A stretch of DNA of 64,000 nucleotides from Eucalyptus grandis. Lineage: Eukaryota > Streptophyta > Magnoliopsida > Myrtales > Myrtaceae. The stretch lies in the NCBI RefSeq assembly GCF_016545825.1, contig NC_052613.1:7316001-7380000 (forward strand). The letters run 5' to 3'. Positions 1 through 9,521 of the stretch are shown here, in pieces. Position 1 is the first letter of the stretch, and the number at the start of each line of letters is the position of its first letter. The position numbers and the translations under genes were made by a program. A model generated the notes under the pieces. The model was not told the origin of the DNA and ran no database searches. It saw only the letters and a program-made list of their open reading frames with translations.

Positions 1-612
1 GAAGGAATCATACCGAACACAGACATGTTCTTTGTGGAGGTTGAAGTGTGTGGCCGAACGCTTTATACTTTGGTCGACACTGGCACATCCAACATGTTCA
101 TGTCGACCGAGGTAGCCAAAGCCTTGGGACTTCATGTGGAACCATTCGGGAAGTCGTACAAGCCCATCAATTCGGGCAAGTTCCATGGCGTAGGAGCAAC
201 TCCCGACGTGGACGTCAAGATTGGCGGATGGAAAGGCAAGATGGCGTTCGAGGTAATCCCTCTTGACGATTATGATCTCATTCTTAGCATGCAATTCTTT
301 GAAAGTGTGGGAGCCATGATCGACATGAGGACCAAGTGTATGATGATCCTCGACCAAAAGTGTCCATCGATGATCCCCATGATCAAGGGAGTGGTCGACA
401 CCAAGACCATCGCGTCGATCCGACGCCTCGACAAGAGCTTGAAGGTAGTGATGCGCTTCAAGCTGTCCAAGGTGAAGCCAAATGTCAAGTTGGATCCTAC
501 CCCAACACACGCCATGCCCATCCAAGCGCTCTTCCCCAAGGTTGAGTGTGCGCCGCGTGCTCCGTCCAAGCCGAAGACCGAGCTGCGCGTGTCAAGTCCG
601 ACTTCATCATAG
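1..612 (+). CDS. Retrotransposon Gag-aspartic protease fragment (5' partial)
   Basis: The frame is open from base 1 and stops at TAG 610-612. It holds a retropepsin-like aspartic protease with the catalytic motif DTGTSN, preceded by VDVLVD-like hydrophobic context (LYTLVDTGTSN), and a downstream flap/IPLDDYDLILSM region typical of plant retrotransposon proteases. Such enzymes cleave the Gag polyprotein inside virus-like particles. Near 546-600 a second frame takes over with a basic, Lys/Arg/Ala-rich tail that runs almost to the polypurine tract. This suggests that a frameshift separates the last part of the original protein. The copy is therefore probably inactive. Family assignment is good; autonomy cannot be judged because the 5' part is missing. 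Confidence 0.8.
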   Translation, partial: EGIIPNTDMFFVEVEVCGRTLYTLVDTGTSNMFMSTEVAKALGLHVEPFGKSYKPINSGKFHGVGATPDVDVKIGGWKGKMAFEVIPLDDYDLILSMQFFESVGAMIDMRTKCMMILDQKCPSMIPMIKGVVDTKTIASIRRLDKSLKVVMRFKLSKVKPNVKLDPTPTHAMPIQALFPKVECAPRAPSKPKTELRVSSPTSS

Positions 613-743
613 AAGGTTGCAGCCCTTCGTTCATGAGCGTCCAAGCAAAGCGAAACAAGAACACGAAAGCTCGTGCCAAAGCCCATAAGGCTGCCCGTCA
701 AGCTGAGAGCAACAATGACGTCGCTCGATTGAGTGGGGGAGAA

Positions 744-1231
744 TGTCACAGGCCTAAAGAGAGTCGACCCGAGAGGTTCCCAAGGGGCAATCGCGACTCA
801 CCCGTGGACCTCCTGCTCTCACTCGAATTCCCACCGAGCCCTCTCCCCGAATCTTCCAAGGACGGGCGAAACTGTCATTGAGTCATATTCTAGATTTTTG
901 TTTCGTTATTTATGTCGGTAAACGGTAGTTGACATTATGTCGATAGTTGAGGTGGTGCGATCTCGCCCGTCGGATGAAAAGTAGATCAACGGATGTAATC
1001 CGAGGCCCTCAACTATAAAAAAGGGATGTCCTCCCTCGTTTGTAATCATCCAATCTATTTCAGAAATATCAAAGCTTTCCTTTCCTTTCAGAGCTCCTCT
1101 CTCTAACTTTCTCTCTCAACAATCCGGGTAAGCGAGCGGGTAGGCGTTCGATCAAGCAAGGCTTGGCTTGGGTGATCCAAAGTTGCCCGAGTCGCCACGC
1201 GGTCACGATCCCAATCGATCGGCCTGTGACA
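744..1231 (+). repeat. 3' LTR (488 bp) with polypurine tract
   Basis: The LTR begins TGTCACAGGCC (744-754) and ends GGCCTGTGACA (1221-1231), a perfect 11-bp inverted terminal repeat with the standard TG...CA ends. Immediately upstream is the purine-rich tract GAGTGGGGGAGAA (731-743), where plus-strand DNA synthesis would start. A TATA-like box, TATAAAAAA, sits at 1014-1022 and marks the probable U3/R region. CTAGG at 1232-1236 would be one half of a 5-bp target duplication; the other half is outside the window. Confidence 0.88.
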
Positions 1232-1639
1232 CTAGGCTATGCCATCCCCTGTGTCACAGACACCGACTTTATTTCACAATTATGTGTAAATTCATCTAAA
1301 GCATCCTATTGTGATTGATAGATTTTTTTTTTCATATACTATAATACCCTCGAATATTATTACAATTTTATAGTTCTTATGGCTATCCCGCACCATGCGC
1401 AAATTGCCATCTAATTAGAATCAAGTTAATATAGATTTCATTTGTTTTGCGAAAAATGCGACATCTCTGAAAAATGTTTTTCAGGAAGCCATTTTTAATG
1501 AAAATGACAACACTTTCCAGAATTTATCTAAAACCTGAAAAGGAACTAGAAAATAATTCTAGTCATTTAGTTAGGAAAGTCTGATTTGATTTTCCTAAAT
1601 TAACATACTTTATTCAAGCACTAATGAGTTGCACTTGAG

Positions 1640-1995
1640 CAGTCTGGAAATTAAGCATAGGCACTAGGACCTCGGGTTTGACCCTAATGGACCCCAACCA
1701 AAGCACGGGCTTGATCTCGAGTTTGAGCTCTGGACCTAGGCATTGAGATCGAGCTATGGACTCTAAGGTCTTGGGCATGGGCATTGGGCCAACCTCGATG
1801 GACTCGAGCCTGGCCTCAATGAACAGGGGCATAGGCCCGAGCCTAGCCTAGATAGACCCAAGCATGAGTACCCAGGTCTTGAACTCGACCTCAATGGATT
1901 CTAGCCCGAGCGCCAAGGACCCGGTCATGGGTACCAAAGTCCTAGGCTTGGCATCAATGGACATGAGCTCAGCCTCAATGGACCCAACCACAGGC
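1640..1995. repeat. Degenerate low-complexity repeat
   Basis: This stretch is built from imperfect, irregularly spaced copies of short words such as CCTCAATGGAC, GAGCC and TTGGGC. It has no fixed period and no credible coding frame. The rest of 1232-2003 is AT-rich spacer in which I see no gene. Confidence 0.5.
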
Positions 1996-2003
1996 GGCAA
2001 CAG

Positions 2004-3372
2004 ATTACTCCCTCTCAGAAATAGATGCTAAAGGGTCAGCATAGATTTGAAATAGGTTTGAAAGATTGGACACCTTTCAATAGGATTAAAAGGTTGGTAT
2101 AAAGTGGAAAATTACCAAGAAGTTGGGGTTTACTTTGTGATTTGGCCATAAATAAAATAAGTAACTCCTATTCATTGTTCAATGAATGGATCATTTTCAA
2201 TCAATTTAATGGGATCTAATAAACCAATTTTGGCACCAACCTGTACATCTCTCTCGTTAGTCTTTCACATCACGTTGGGTCTTGTAATAGAAAAGGATTC
2301 GGTGAACATTACGTAATTTCAAGTTCTCCTTGGTCTCATTAGTCTTTCACAACACGTAGTTTCAATTTTGGCCAAAATTGGTTTACTTTGTGATTTGACC
2401 ATAAATAAAATAAGTAACTCCTATTCATTGTTCAATGAATGTATCATTTTCAATCAATTTAATGGTATCTAATAAACCAATTTTGGCACCGACCTATACA
2501 TCTCTCTCGTTAGTCTTTCACATCACGTAGGGTCTTGTAATAGAAAAGAATTCAGTCAACATTACGTAATTTCAAGTTCTCCTTGGTCTCGTTAGTCTTT
2601 CACATCACGTAATTTCAATTTTGGCCAAAATTGGTTTACCTTGTGATTTGACCATAAATAAAATAAGTAACTCCTATTCATTGTTCAATGGATCATTTTC
2701 AATCAATTTAATGGGATCTAATAAACCAATTTCGGCACTGACCTGTACATCTCTCTCATTAGTCTTTCACATCACGTTGGGTCTTGTAATAGAAAAGAAT
2801 TCGGTGGACATTACGTAATTTCAAGTTCTCCTTGGCACAAATCTTAAGCACGCTTCTATATTTTAGTTGATTCTCTTATGTGATGCTATCTATTTACTTA
2901 TTTATTCTAATGTAACAGGAAGAGCCTGTAATACTCACACGTGCACCGGCACGTGCGGGCTCGGCCGCCCTAATCCTGGGCCAACTGCTCAATGTATGCA
3001 TGGTGAACCCGCCGGGGGGGGTGATGATGGGGAAGAGGGCGTTCGGAGACGGGAGCGGGAGGGACGACCGGAAGGCGGATGAGTTTTGACGGTGCTGGTG
3101 TTGTTTACCAGAACATGTTCTCGGCGGGCACCGACATTTCCTCTAACACTACAAAATAGGCCATTGCCGAGCTCGTCCGGCAAGCCAGGATCCTAGCCTG
3201 AGTCCAAGAAGAGATCGACTTCGTTGCGGGATGAGGCCACCTCATGACCGAGCTCGACCTGCCCCAGTCCGACGTACCCCAAGCTGTGGCTCCCACCGGC
3301 CACCCCTCTATCCCTGCGAATCACGGCCGGGAGCCGCGGTATCAACGTCTAACACATCCCCAAAGGCGCCAG
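2004..3372 (+). pseudogene. Flavonoid 3'-hydroxylase pseudogene (intron 1, part of exon 2, part of exon 3)
   Basis: This is a decayed relative of the two F3'H genes downstream. Bases 2004-2918 match the 3' half of their intron 1. Exon 2 starts at 2919 after TAACAG and reads EEPVILTRAP... in frame through KADEF, then hits TGA (3084-3088 region). At that point most of exon 2 and nearly all of intron 2 are gone. An exon-3-like stretch starts at 3112 with NMFSAGTDISS. It is broken by TAG where the genes have the Trp of TEWAIAE, by TGA inside the LARVQEE segment, and by frameshifts. Homology ends near 3370 after the KGA motif. Exon 1, the heme-binding region and the C-terminus are missing. It cannot encode an enzyme. 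Confidence 0.88.
2129..2834 (+). repeat. Three tandem copies of a 253-bp unit derived from F3'H intron 1
   Basis: Copies start at 2129, 2382 and 2635, exactly 253 bases apart; the third is truncated near 2834. The unit contains TTTACTTTGTGATTTG, AATAAGTAACTCC and TCACGTTGGGTC words. It matches a single-copy segment in intron 1 of the intact gene (about 8165-8440) and a weaker match in the second gene (about 22435-22570). The amplification is therefore specific to the pseudogene. Confidence 0.9.
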
Positions 3373-3808
3373 GCCTCAGTGAAAACTGAAAGATAGAATA
3401 GTAAGGAAATAATGGAGAATATACAGAATTCTTGGGTGTAGATTCTTTGAAATGGAGGTGAAAACTGAAGAGACGATAGAAAGAGAAATGATATGAAATT
3501 CTTGTAAATTTTTTTAGAAGAGATTCTTGCCAGTTCACTAAAAAGGATGTGAAAATATTCTCCTCAAATTTTTTTTTTTTGATGAAATATGAAGAAATTT
3601 TACACACATATGAAAAGATAAAAATATTCCAAAACTTGAACTTTTTTGTAGAGTTAAAATCAAAAAAGTGTCCCCACTATTAGAAAATTAAAATCCACGA
3701 TAGAGAAAATAAAATTATAAATTTACGAGTTTGTCCACCATAAATTATTTATAAAATACTTAATAGACAGTATCCCAGAGAAGAAAGAAAGTAAAAAAGA
3801 AATGCAAT
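3373..3808. other. AT-rich spacer
   Basis: Spacer downstream of the pseudogene. It has a poly-T run near 3569-3580 and no coding frame, RNA gene or mobile-element end that I can recognise. Confidence 0.4.
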
Positions 3809-4625
3809 CCCTTAAAAGAGGAGGTCATCTTCACATTATACAATAAGGAAAGTGGCTGACAGAAGTTTGGACTGGTAGATGCAAAATCCTTCCTTTTGAC
3901 TAAATTTAGGTTTTTTATTTTTATTTTTTATGGCTCAAGCCTATTAACCAAGGGTACAAGATAAGCAACCATTGATAGGCTTGCATAGAGTTTAGGGATC
4001 TACCCCCTAACCTCACCTTAGGTGCAAAGAGCTAATTAGTACCAAAACATTGACGTAGTATCTACCTTCATTACTGACATGCCCCATCAAATCTCACCCA
4101 AGCATTTCTTTCCGAATAAGTGAGAATATGGAAGGTGATAATACGTGGTCTTCCACCCTATGATGGATCTACCACCTGCTTCTTCTCCCTTCATTACTAA
4201 CATGCCCCATCAATTCTCACCCAAGCTTTTCTTTCTAAATAAGTGAGAATATGGAAGGTGATATTGCGGGGTCTTCCACCCCAAGATGGATCTACCACCT
4301 ACTTCTTCTCCCTTCATTACTGTCATTGCCTCATCAATTCTCACCTAAGCTTTTCTTTCCGAATAAGTGAGAATATGGAAGGTGATATTGCGGGGTCTTC
4401 CACCCCAGGATGGATCTACCACCTGCTTCTTCTCCCTTGAGTCTTTTAAGGATCTACTCATATTCATGACAGATCTCTTGGATTAGAAGAAAGAGAAAAG
4501 GATTGGGATCCCTTGAAAGCGTGACATCAATTTCACGTTATACAATAAGGATGCGTCAACAATGAAATCAAATAAAAAATTTACCTAAATTTAGTCGAAA
4601 GGAAGGATCTTGCATCTGCCACTCC
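3809..4625. repeat. Inverted-repeat structure enclosing a 123-bp tandem array
   Basis: A left arm (about 3874-3920, GATGCAAAATCCTTCC then GACTAAATTTAGG) has its reverse complement at about 4560-4622 (CCTAAATTTAGTCG then GGAAGGATCTTGCATC). Beside the left arm, 3809-3850 also recurs in direct orientation at 4508-4550 (ATCCCTT...TATACAATAAGG). Between the arms lies a three-copy tandem array. The arms suggest a foldback or MITE-like element whose centre was amplified or filled. No transposase is present. Confidence 0.6.
4067..4436 (+). repeat. 123-bp tandem repeat, three copies
   Basis: Units start at 4067, 4190 and 4313, exactly 123 bases apart. Each begins TTCATTACT, carries AATAAGTGAGAATATGGAAGG, and ends with ATGGATCTACCACCT and a pyrimidine-rich tail. 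Divergence is only a few bases per unit, so the expansion is fairly recent. 123 is a multiple of three and short open frames cross the array, but nothing in them resembles a protein. Confidence 0.9.
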
Positions 4626-4976
4626 AATTCAACGTGGGTGACTTCTTGAGGGAGCCCGTTTCACATGCAAGAAGTTGATAAAGCAATTTTGCAAATCCAT
4701 GAGGAGCGTTAGGACGATTAAAAAATCTCAAATTGCTTATTTACAAGATTTATATGTTTTAATATATGTATGATCTCTCTCCATCAATTAATTCAAGTTT
4801 TTGGATTAGATATTCTAATATGGTGTTAGAGTTAGGTTTTGTCTTGATTTATTTTGTCATGTACAACCTAGTGCACATGGTCTGGCTCTACCGATTTAAA
4901 TTTTTGGGTTGGCTCACAAGAACTACACAACGACTACGATTTTCCCTGGATTAGAGCAGATTTTTCGTGACGTGCA

Positions 4977-5177
4977 ACCTAACGCCTTTTTGAATCTTTG
5001 GAGATAGTGGTGGCTTTCTTGAATCGTCAAGGACCTTAGTCTGTAATAGAAAACAACAAAGGCAAATATGGCTTAAAGGCAAGTTGTGGAGCCTGTCAAA
5101 TGGTGATGCGTAGAGCGAGAGAGATGCAACAGCTATTCAAAGCGCATGCTCTCTATCCAACAGCAACATTACCTAAC
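4977..5177 (+). promoter_or_regulatory. Upstream region of F3'H gene 1 with two ACCTAAC elements
   Basis: ACCTAAC occurs at 4977-4983 and again at 5171-5177, about 154 bases before the start codon. This is an AC-element/MYB-recognition core of the kind bound by R2R3-MYB regulators of phenylpropanoid genes. The same heptamer lies about 116 bases before the start of the second F3'H gene, which supports function. I see no clean TATA box here. Regulation by MYB is an inference from the motif and the gene family. Confidence 0.45.
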
Positions 5178-5330
5178 ACTTATTAACGCGTACACACAAC
5201 CACCCGTAACGCACATACACAATAGCCTCTAACCTTGTCACTAACCCACCCAACATAAGTCTCTAATCCTTTTAACATACATCTATATGCTAACACTAAT
5301 CCAAATAAGAACACTCTCTCTTCTAAGGCT

Positions 5331-8300
5331 ATGATGCCTCTCTCTTTTATTCTAGCCGCAATAGCAATATCCATCTTCCTACGCTCCCTCCTCGGCTACC
5401 TCACTCGGCCTACCCGTGCACTCCCGCCGGGCCCAAAGCCATGGCCCCTCATCGGGAACCTACCCCATCTCGGCCCCATGCCCCACCGCTCCATGGCGGC
5501 CCTAGCTCGGTCCTACGGGCCGCTCCTGCACCTGCGACTCGGGCTTGTTGATGTGGTAGTGGCCGCGTCGGGCTCCGTGGCAACCCAGTTCCTGAAGACC
5601 CATGACGCCAACTTCTTGAGCCGGCCACCCTGCTCTGCAGGGAAGCACCTTGGGTACAACCATCAGAGCATAGTGGCCGTACCATACGGCTCAAGGTGGC
5701 GGATGCTGAGGAAGATAAGCACCGTCCACCTCTTCTCCAGCAAGGCTCTCGACGATTTTAGGCATGTACGCCAGGTGAGCCGTTCAGTGAGCTCCAGTTC
5801 ATCTCTATATATGCATATATATGGACGTGACTACGTAAATGAACGTGGAAATATATATACAGACACGGGCGATTGTGCTTGAAATCCGGTATGAATCAAA
5901 TTTATATGAATGTATGCATAGAGAATTTACTATAAATGGTATTCTATTTCTTATATCTAAGATAAATGGAAACACTTGTATAAATGTGTTAACTAATTTG
6001 ATGATGTACAAATTAAAATGACTAGGGAAAAAAAAGATGCTCGATTAGTTTGCTTAAAAGAAAGCTGTAAACTAGGGAGAGATAAAACCCTTTCTTGGAA
6101 GATGAAAAGGTATTAGATCTTCAAGGATCACCTGCTTATATGAAAAATGGTTTGATGTTGCTATATATATATCCCAGCTCCACCATGCGCTCACATGTAA
6201 AGAGTGAATATTAGCAGAAAAATAAAGTAAAAATTGCATAGATGGTGTACATATATGTATAGGGTGTTTGTTGAGGAACTTTTTTTTTTAAAAGTGCATA
6301 TATGGCGTACTAATGTATCGAAAAATATAAAATGTTGTTTATTTTAGCGATATGTATACTAAAAACCTAAAACTTGTCATGAAAGTATAATTAAGTTTTA
6401 AAACTTTCAAAAAAATGTAATCACATTCTAAAACTTGTCAACTTGATGTAATTACATTATTTTATTAACTTTGCCCAACTAGGCTAACAGAAAAAGTTAA
6501 CGTGTTTTATGTTATTACTTTCTTAAAACATTAGCATGGTGTGGTGCCCACTTAAGTGCCATGTCAAAGAAAATTCAAACTAAATTATATTAAAAAGTAA
6601 AGGTAAAAAAAATAAAAATACACAACCTCGTTCCAAGTGGCCAAGCCCTCCCTGATGGTCGTGGTGGTGGCAAACGCTTGGCCATAGCTATTGGGGTGAG
6701 TTTGGATCTTTTTTATGGCTTTTTTATTTTATTTTTTATTTATCTAATTTAGTTTATATTTTTCAATTTTTGAATATATTTCTAACATGATATTTAGTAA
6801 GTGCCATGTCATTGTCACGTGTCTTAACAAAGTAATAAAATAAGATACATTAGCACTTTTAGTTAATCTAGCTGGACGAAGTTAATAGAAAGACTTGATA
6901 ATTTTTAAAATTTGATTGTATTTTTTAAAAATTTTAGGACTCAATTACACTTTGATGACTAGTTTTAGAACTTCCTATACACATAAGTTATACACATAAG
7001 TTTTATATTTAATATCATAGAGAATTTCATCCTCTACTTAACTTTTTTTGCGAGGTTGCTGTGTTTATGACTCACTCAAAAACTTACGTAAATTCCGCTC
7101 TCATTTTAAAAAGCTAGGATACAATCATACAGAAGTAACTTGATATTTAAAGGCCAAGTCGCAACAAAAATCCTCAGCTTTTCTACAATTTTAAATTTTA
7201 TACACAACTTTTTAGGTTGTCAAAATAAATCCCCACCTTTTGAACTTATATCAAATACATCCCAAGGTCAGTCCCCCCCCCCCCGGCGCCCCCAAAAAAA
7301 AAAAACTATATTTTAACCATTTTGCCCTTTTTCTGCATAATTTTATCCACAATATTCCCATTAAGGTCATACTTTCTTAAAAAGAACCTCTTTCTAATTT
7401 TTATTACAAACATAATTCAAGAATATTATACTAAATAAAAAATGGGTATCATAATAGTTTTTGGACTATTATGAGAACAACATGTTATGAGCCACAAACT
7501 TTTGAGAAAGTAAACTCTACAATAATTTTTAATTTTTTTTTTTGCCCAAAATAGGTTGTTATTTCACAGTGGATTGACAATATTCCCATAGGCATAAATC
7601 TCAATGTAAAAGATAAAAACCAAAGAAAAGGGGTGGCATGGGAAAAATTGCATGAAATATATGGAAGGGACAAGTGCATTGAAAGTCTCAAGAAAGTGTA
7701 ATTTAGTTCTAAATTTTAAAATATAATTAAATATTAAAACTTGTTATAAAAATGTAATGAAGTCCTAAAACTTTCAAAATGTGCAATCAAATCCTAAAAT
7801 TTATCAAATTAGTAAAATCAAGTCATTATATTGATAATACTCTTTGAAAGTTATAGGACTCAATTGCACTTTTGTGATAAGTTTTAGAACTTGATTACGC
7901 TTTTGAAATTTTTAGAACTCAATTGCATTTTTTAAAAGTTTTAGAACTCAATTGCACTTTTGTGATAAGTTCTAAGATTTCCGGTGCACTTATTACTATA
8001 AATAAATAAAAGTTAGGGCAAAATTGGAATTTGGAAAGTAGTCTAATGGATTATTCTCTCTCAGAAATATATGCTAAAGGGGTTGGGATAGATTTAAAAT
8101 AGATCCGAAGGTTGGATTTTTTTTTTTTTAATAGGATTAGAAGGTCGGGACAAAATTAAAAACTGCTAAAAAGGTTGGGATTCATTTTGTGATTTGGCCA
8201 AAAATAAAATGAATAACTCCATGTGGTTGTTCAATAAATGAAATTTTATGAAGCAATTAGCAAAAATCGCTATAAACCAATTTTGTTATCAACCTCAACA

Positions 8301-9475
8301 TCTCCATCATTGTTCTTTCCATCTCACGTTGGGTCAATTTAGTGGGAAGAATTCCATAGGCGTTACACAACTTCTGCGTTGCAATTTTATATCGTGCAGG
8401 ACATCACTTTCATATTAGACCTTGTCAAGTTGTCCTTGACACAAATTTTATCCATGCTTCTATAATATATGAGGTCCTCTTTACATGATGGAAGGACTTA
8501 CGGTTTATCTCCTTATCTATTTCAATATAACAGGAAGAGGTTGCGATACTCACGCGTGCCCTAGCACATGTGGGCTCGGCCTCGGCAAACCTAGCCCGAT
8601 TGCTCAATGTGTGCACGGCGAACGCGCTGGGGCGGGTGATGCTGGGGAAGAGGGTGTTGGGGGACGGAAAGGGGCGGGGCAACCTGAAGGCGGACGAGTT
8701 CAAGTCGATGGTGGTGGAGATGATGGTGCTGGGCGGCGTGTTCAACATTAGCGACTACGTGCCGGCCCTCGAGTGGCTCGACCTCCAAGGGGTCGCGGCC
8801 AAGATGAAGAGGCTACACAAGCGCTTCGACGCCTTCTGGACGGCCATTTTGGAGGAGCACAGGGCCAACATGAGCAATAGTGGGAATAAGCACAATGACT
8901 TGTTGAGTACTCTGATCTCTTTGCAGGATGTTGCTGATGAGGAAGGAGGGAACCTCATGGATACCGAAATCAAAGCATCGGTTCAAGTAAAATCCCTCCC
9001 TCCCTCCCTCCCTCCCTCTAAAACAGTACTTGCAGAGGTGAAAATATAAAAACACCCCAATCGAAAATTGCCAAGAACAGGACCAGATCAAATTGGTCAA
9101 TTGGATCCGGTTCCTATTTCATAAAATTAAAATTAGTGATTTTTGGTCCAATTATGGTTCCAAGTGAGAACTAGAGTGCCTGAACTAGATCGAATCAGTT
9201 TTAATTTTTGTTTTTTTAAATTCTTAAAGAACAGCACAATCACCCACGTGTACACACGTTCCCCTCACCCACGTTCATTGGGAAGACAGAACCGAGAGCA
9301 AGGACAGACAGACAACCCATCGCACAGCCTTCGCTAACCCACTCACGGCCACCACCAACACAGCCACCCTCGTTTTGCTCTGTTTTTTTGGCCGAGAATG
9401 CCTGAAGTGCTTTGTCGGTTCCATTGAACCGCCCAGAAACTGAACTAGACCAGTCAAGAAACTCAAAATTTGAGT

Positions 9476-9521
<46 letters not shown>

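Larger units (their letters stand above)
1..1231 (+). mobile_element. 3' part of an LTR retrotransposon (Gag-protease type)
   Basis: An open frame with a retropepsin domain runs from the window edge to 612. It is followed within about 130 bases by a purine tract (731-743) and a complete LTR (744-1231). The 5' LTR, the primer-binding site and most of Gag lie outside the window. No reverse transcriptase, RNase H or integrase reading frame exists between the protease and the LTR. The internal region therefore appears to end with Gag-protease, as in non-autonomous TR-GAG-like elements. The alternative is an internal deletion of an autonomous Ty3/gypsy element. Confidence 0.85.
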
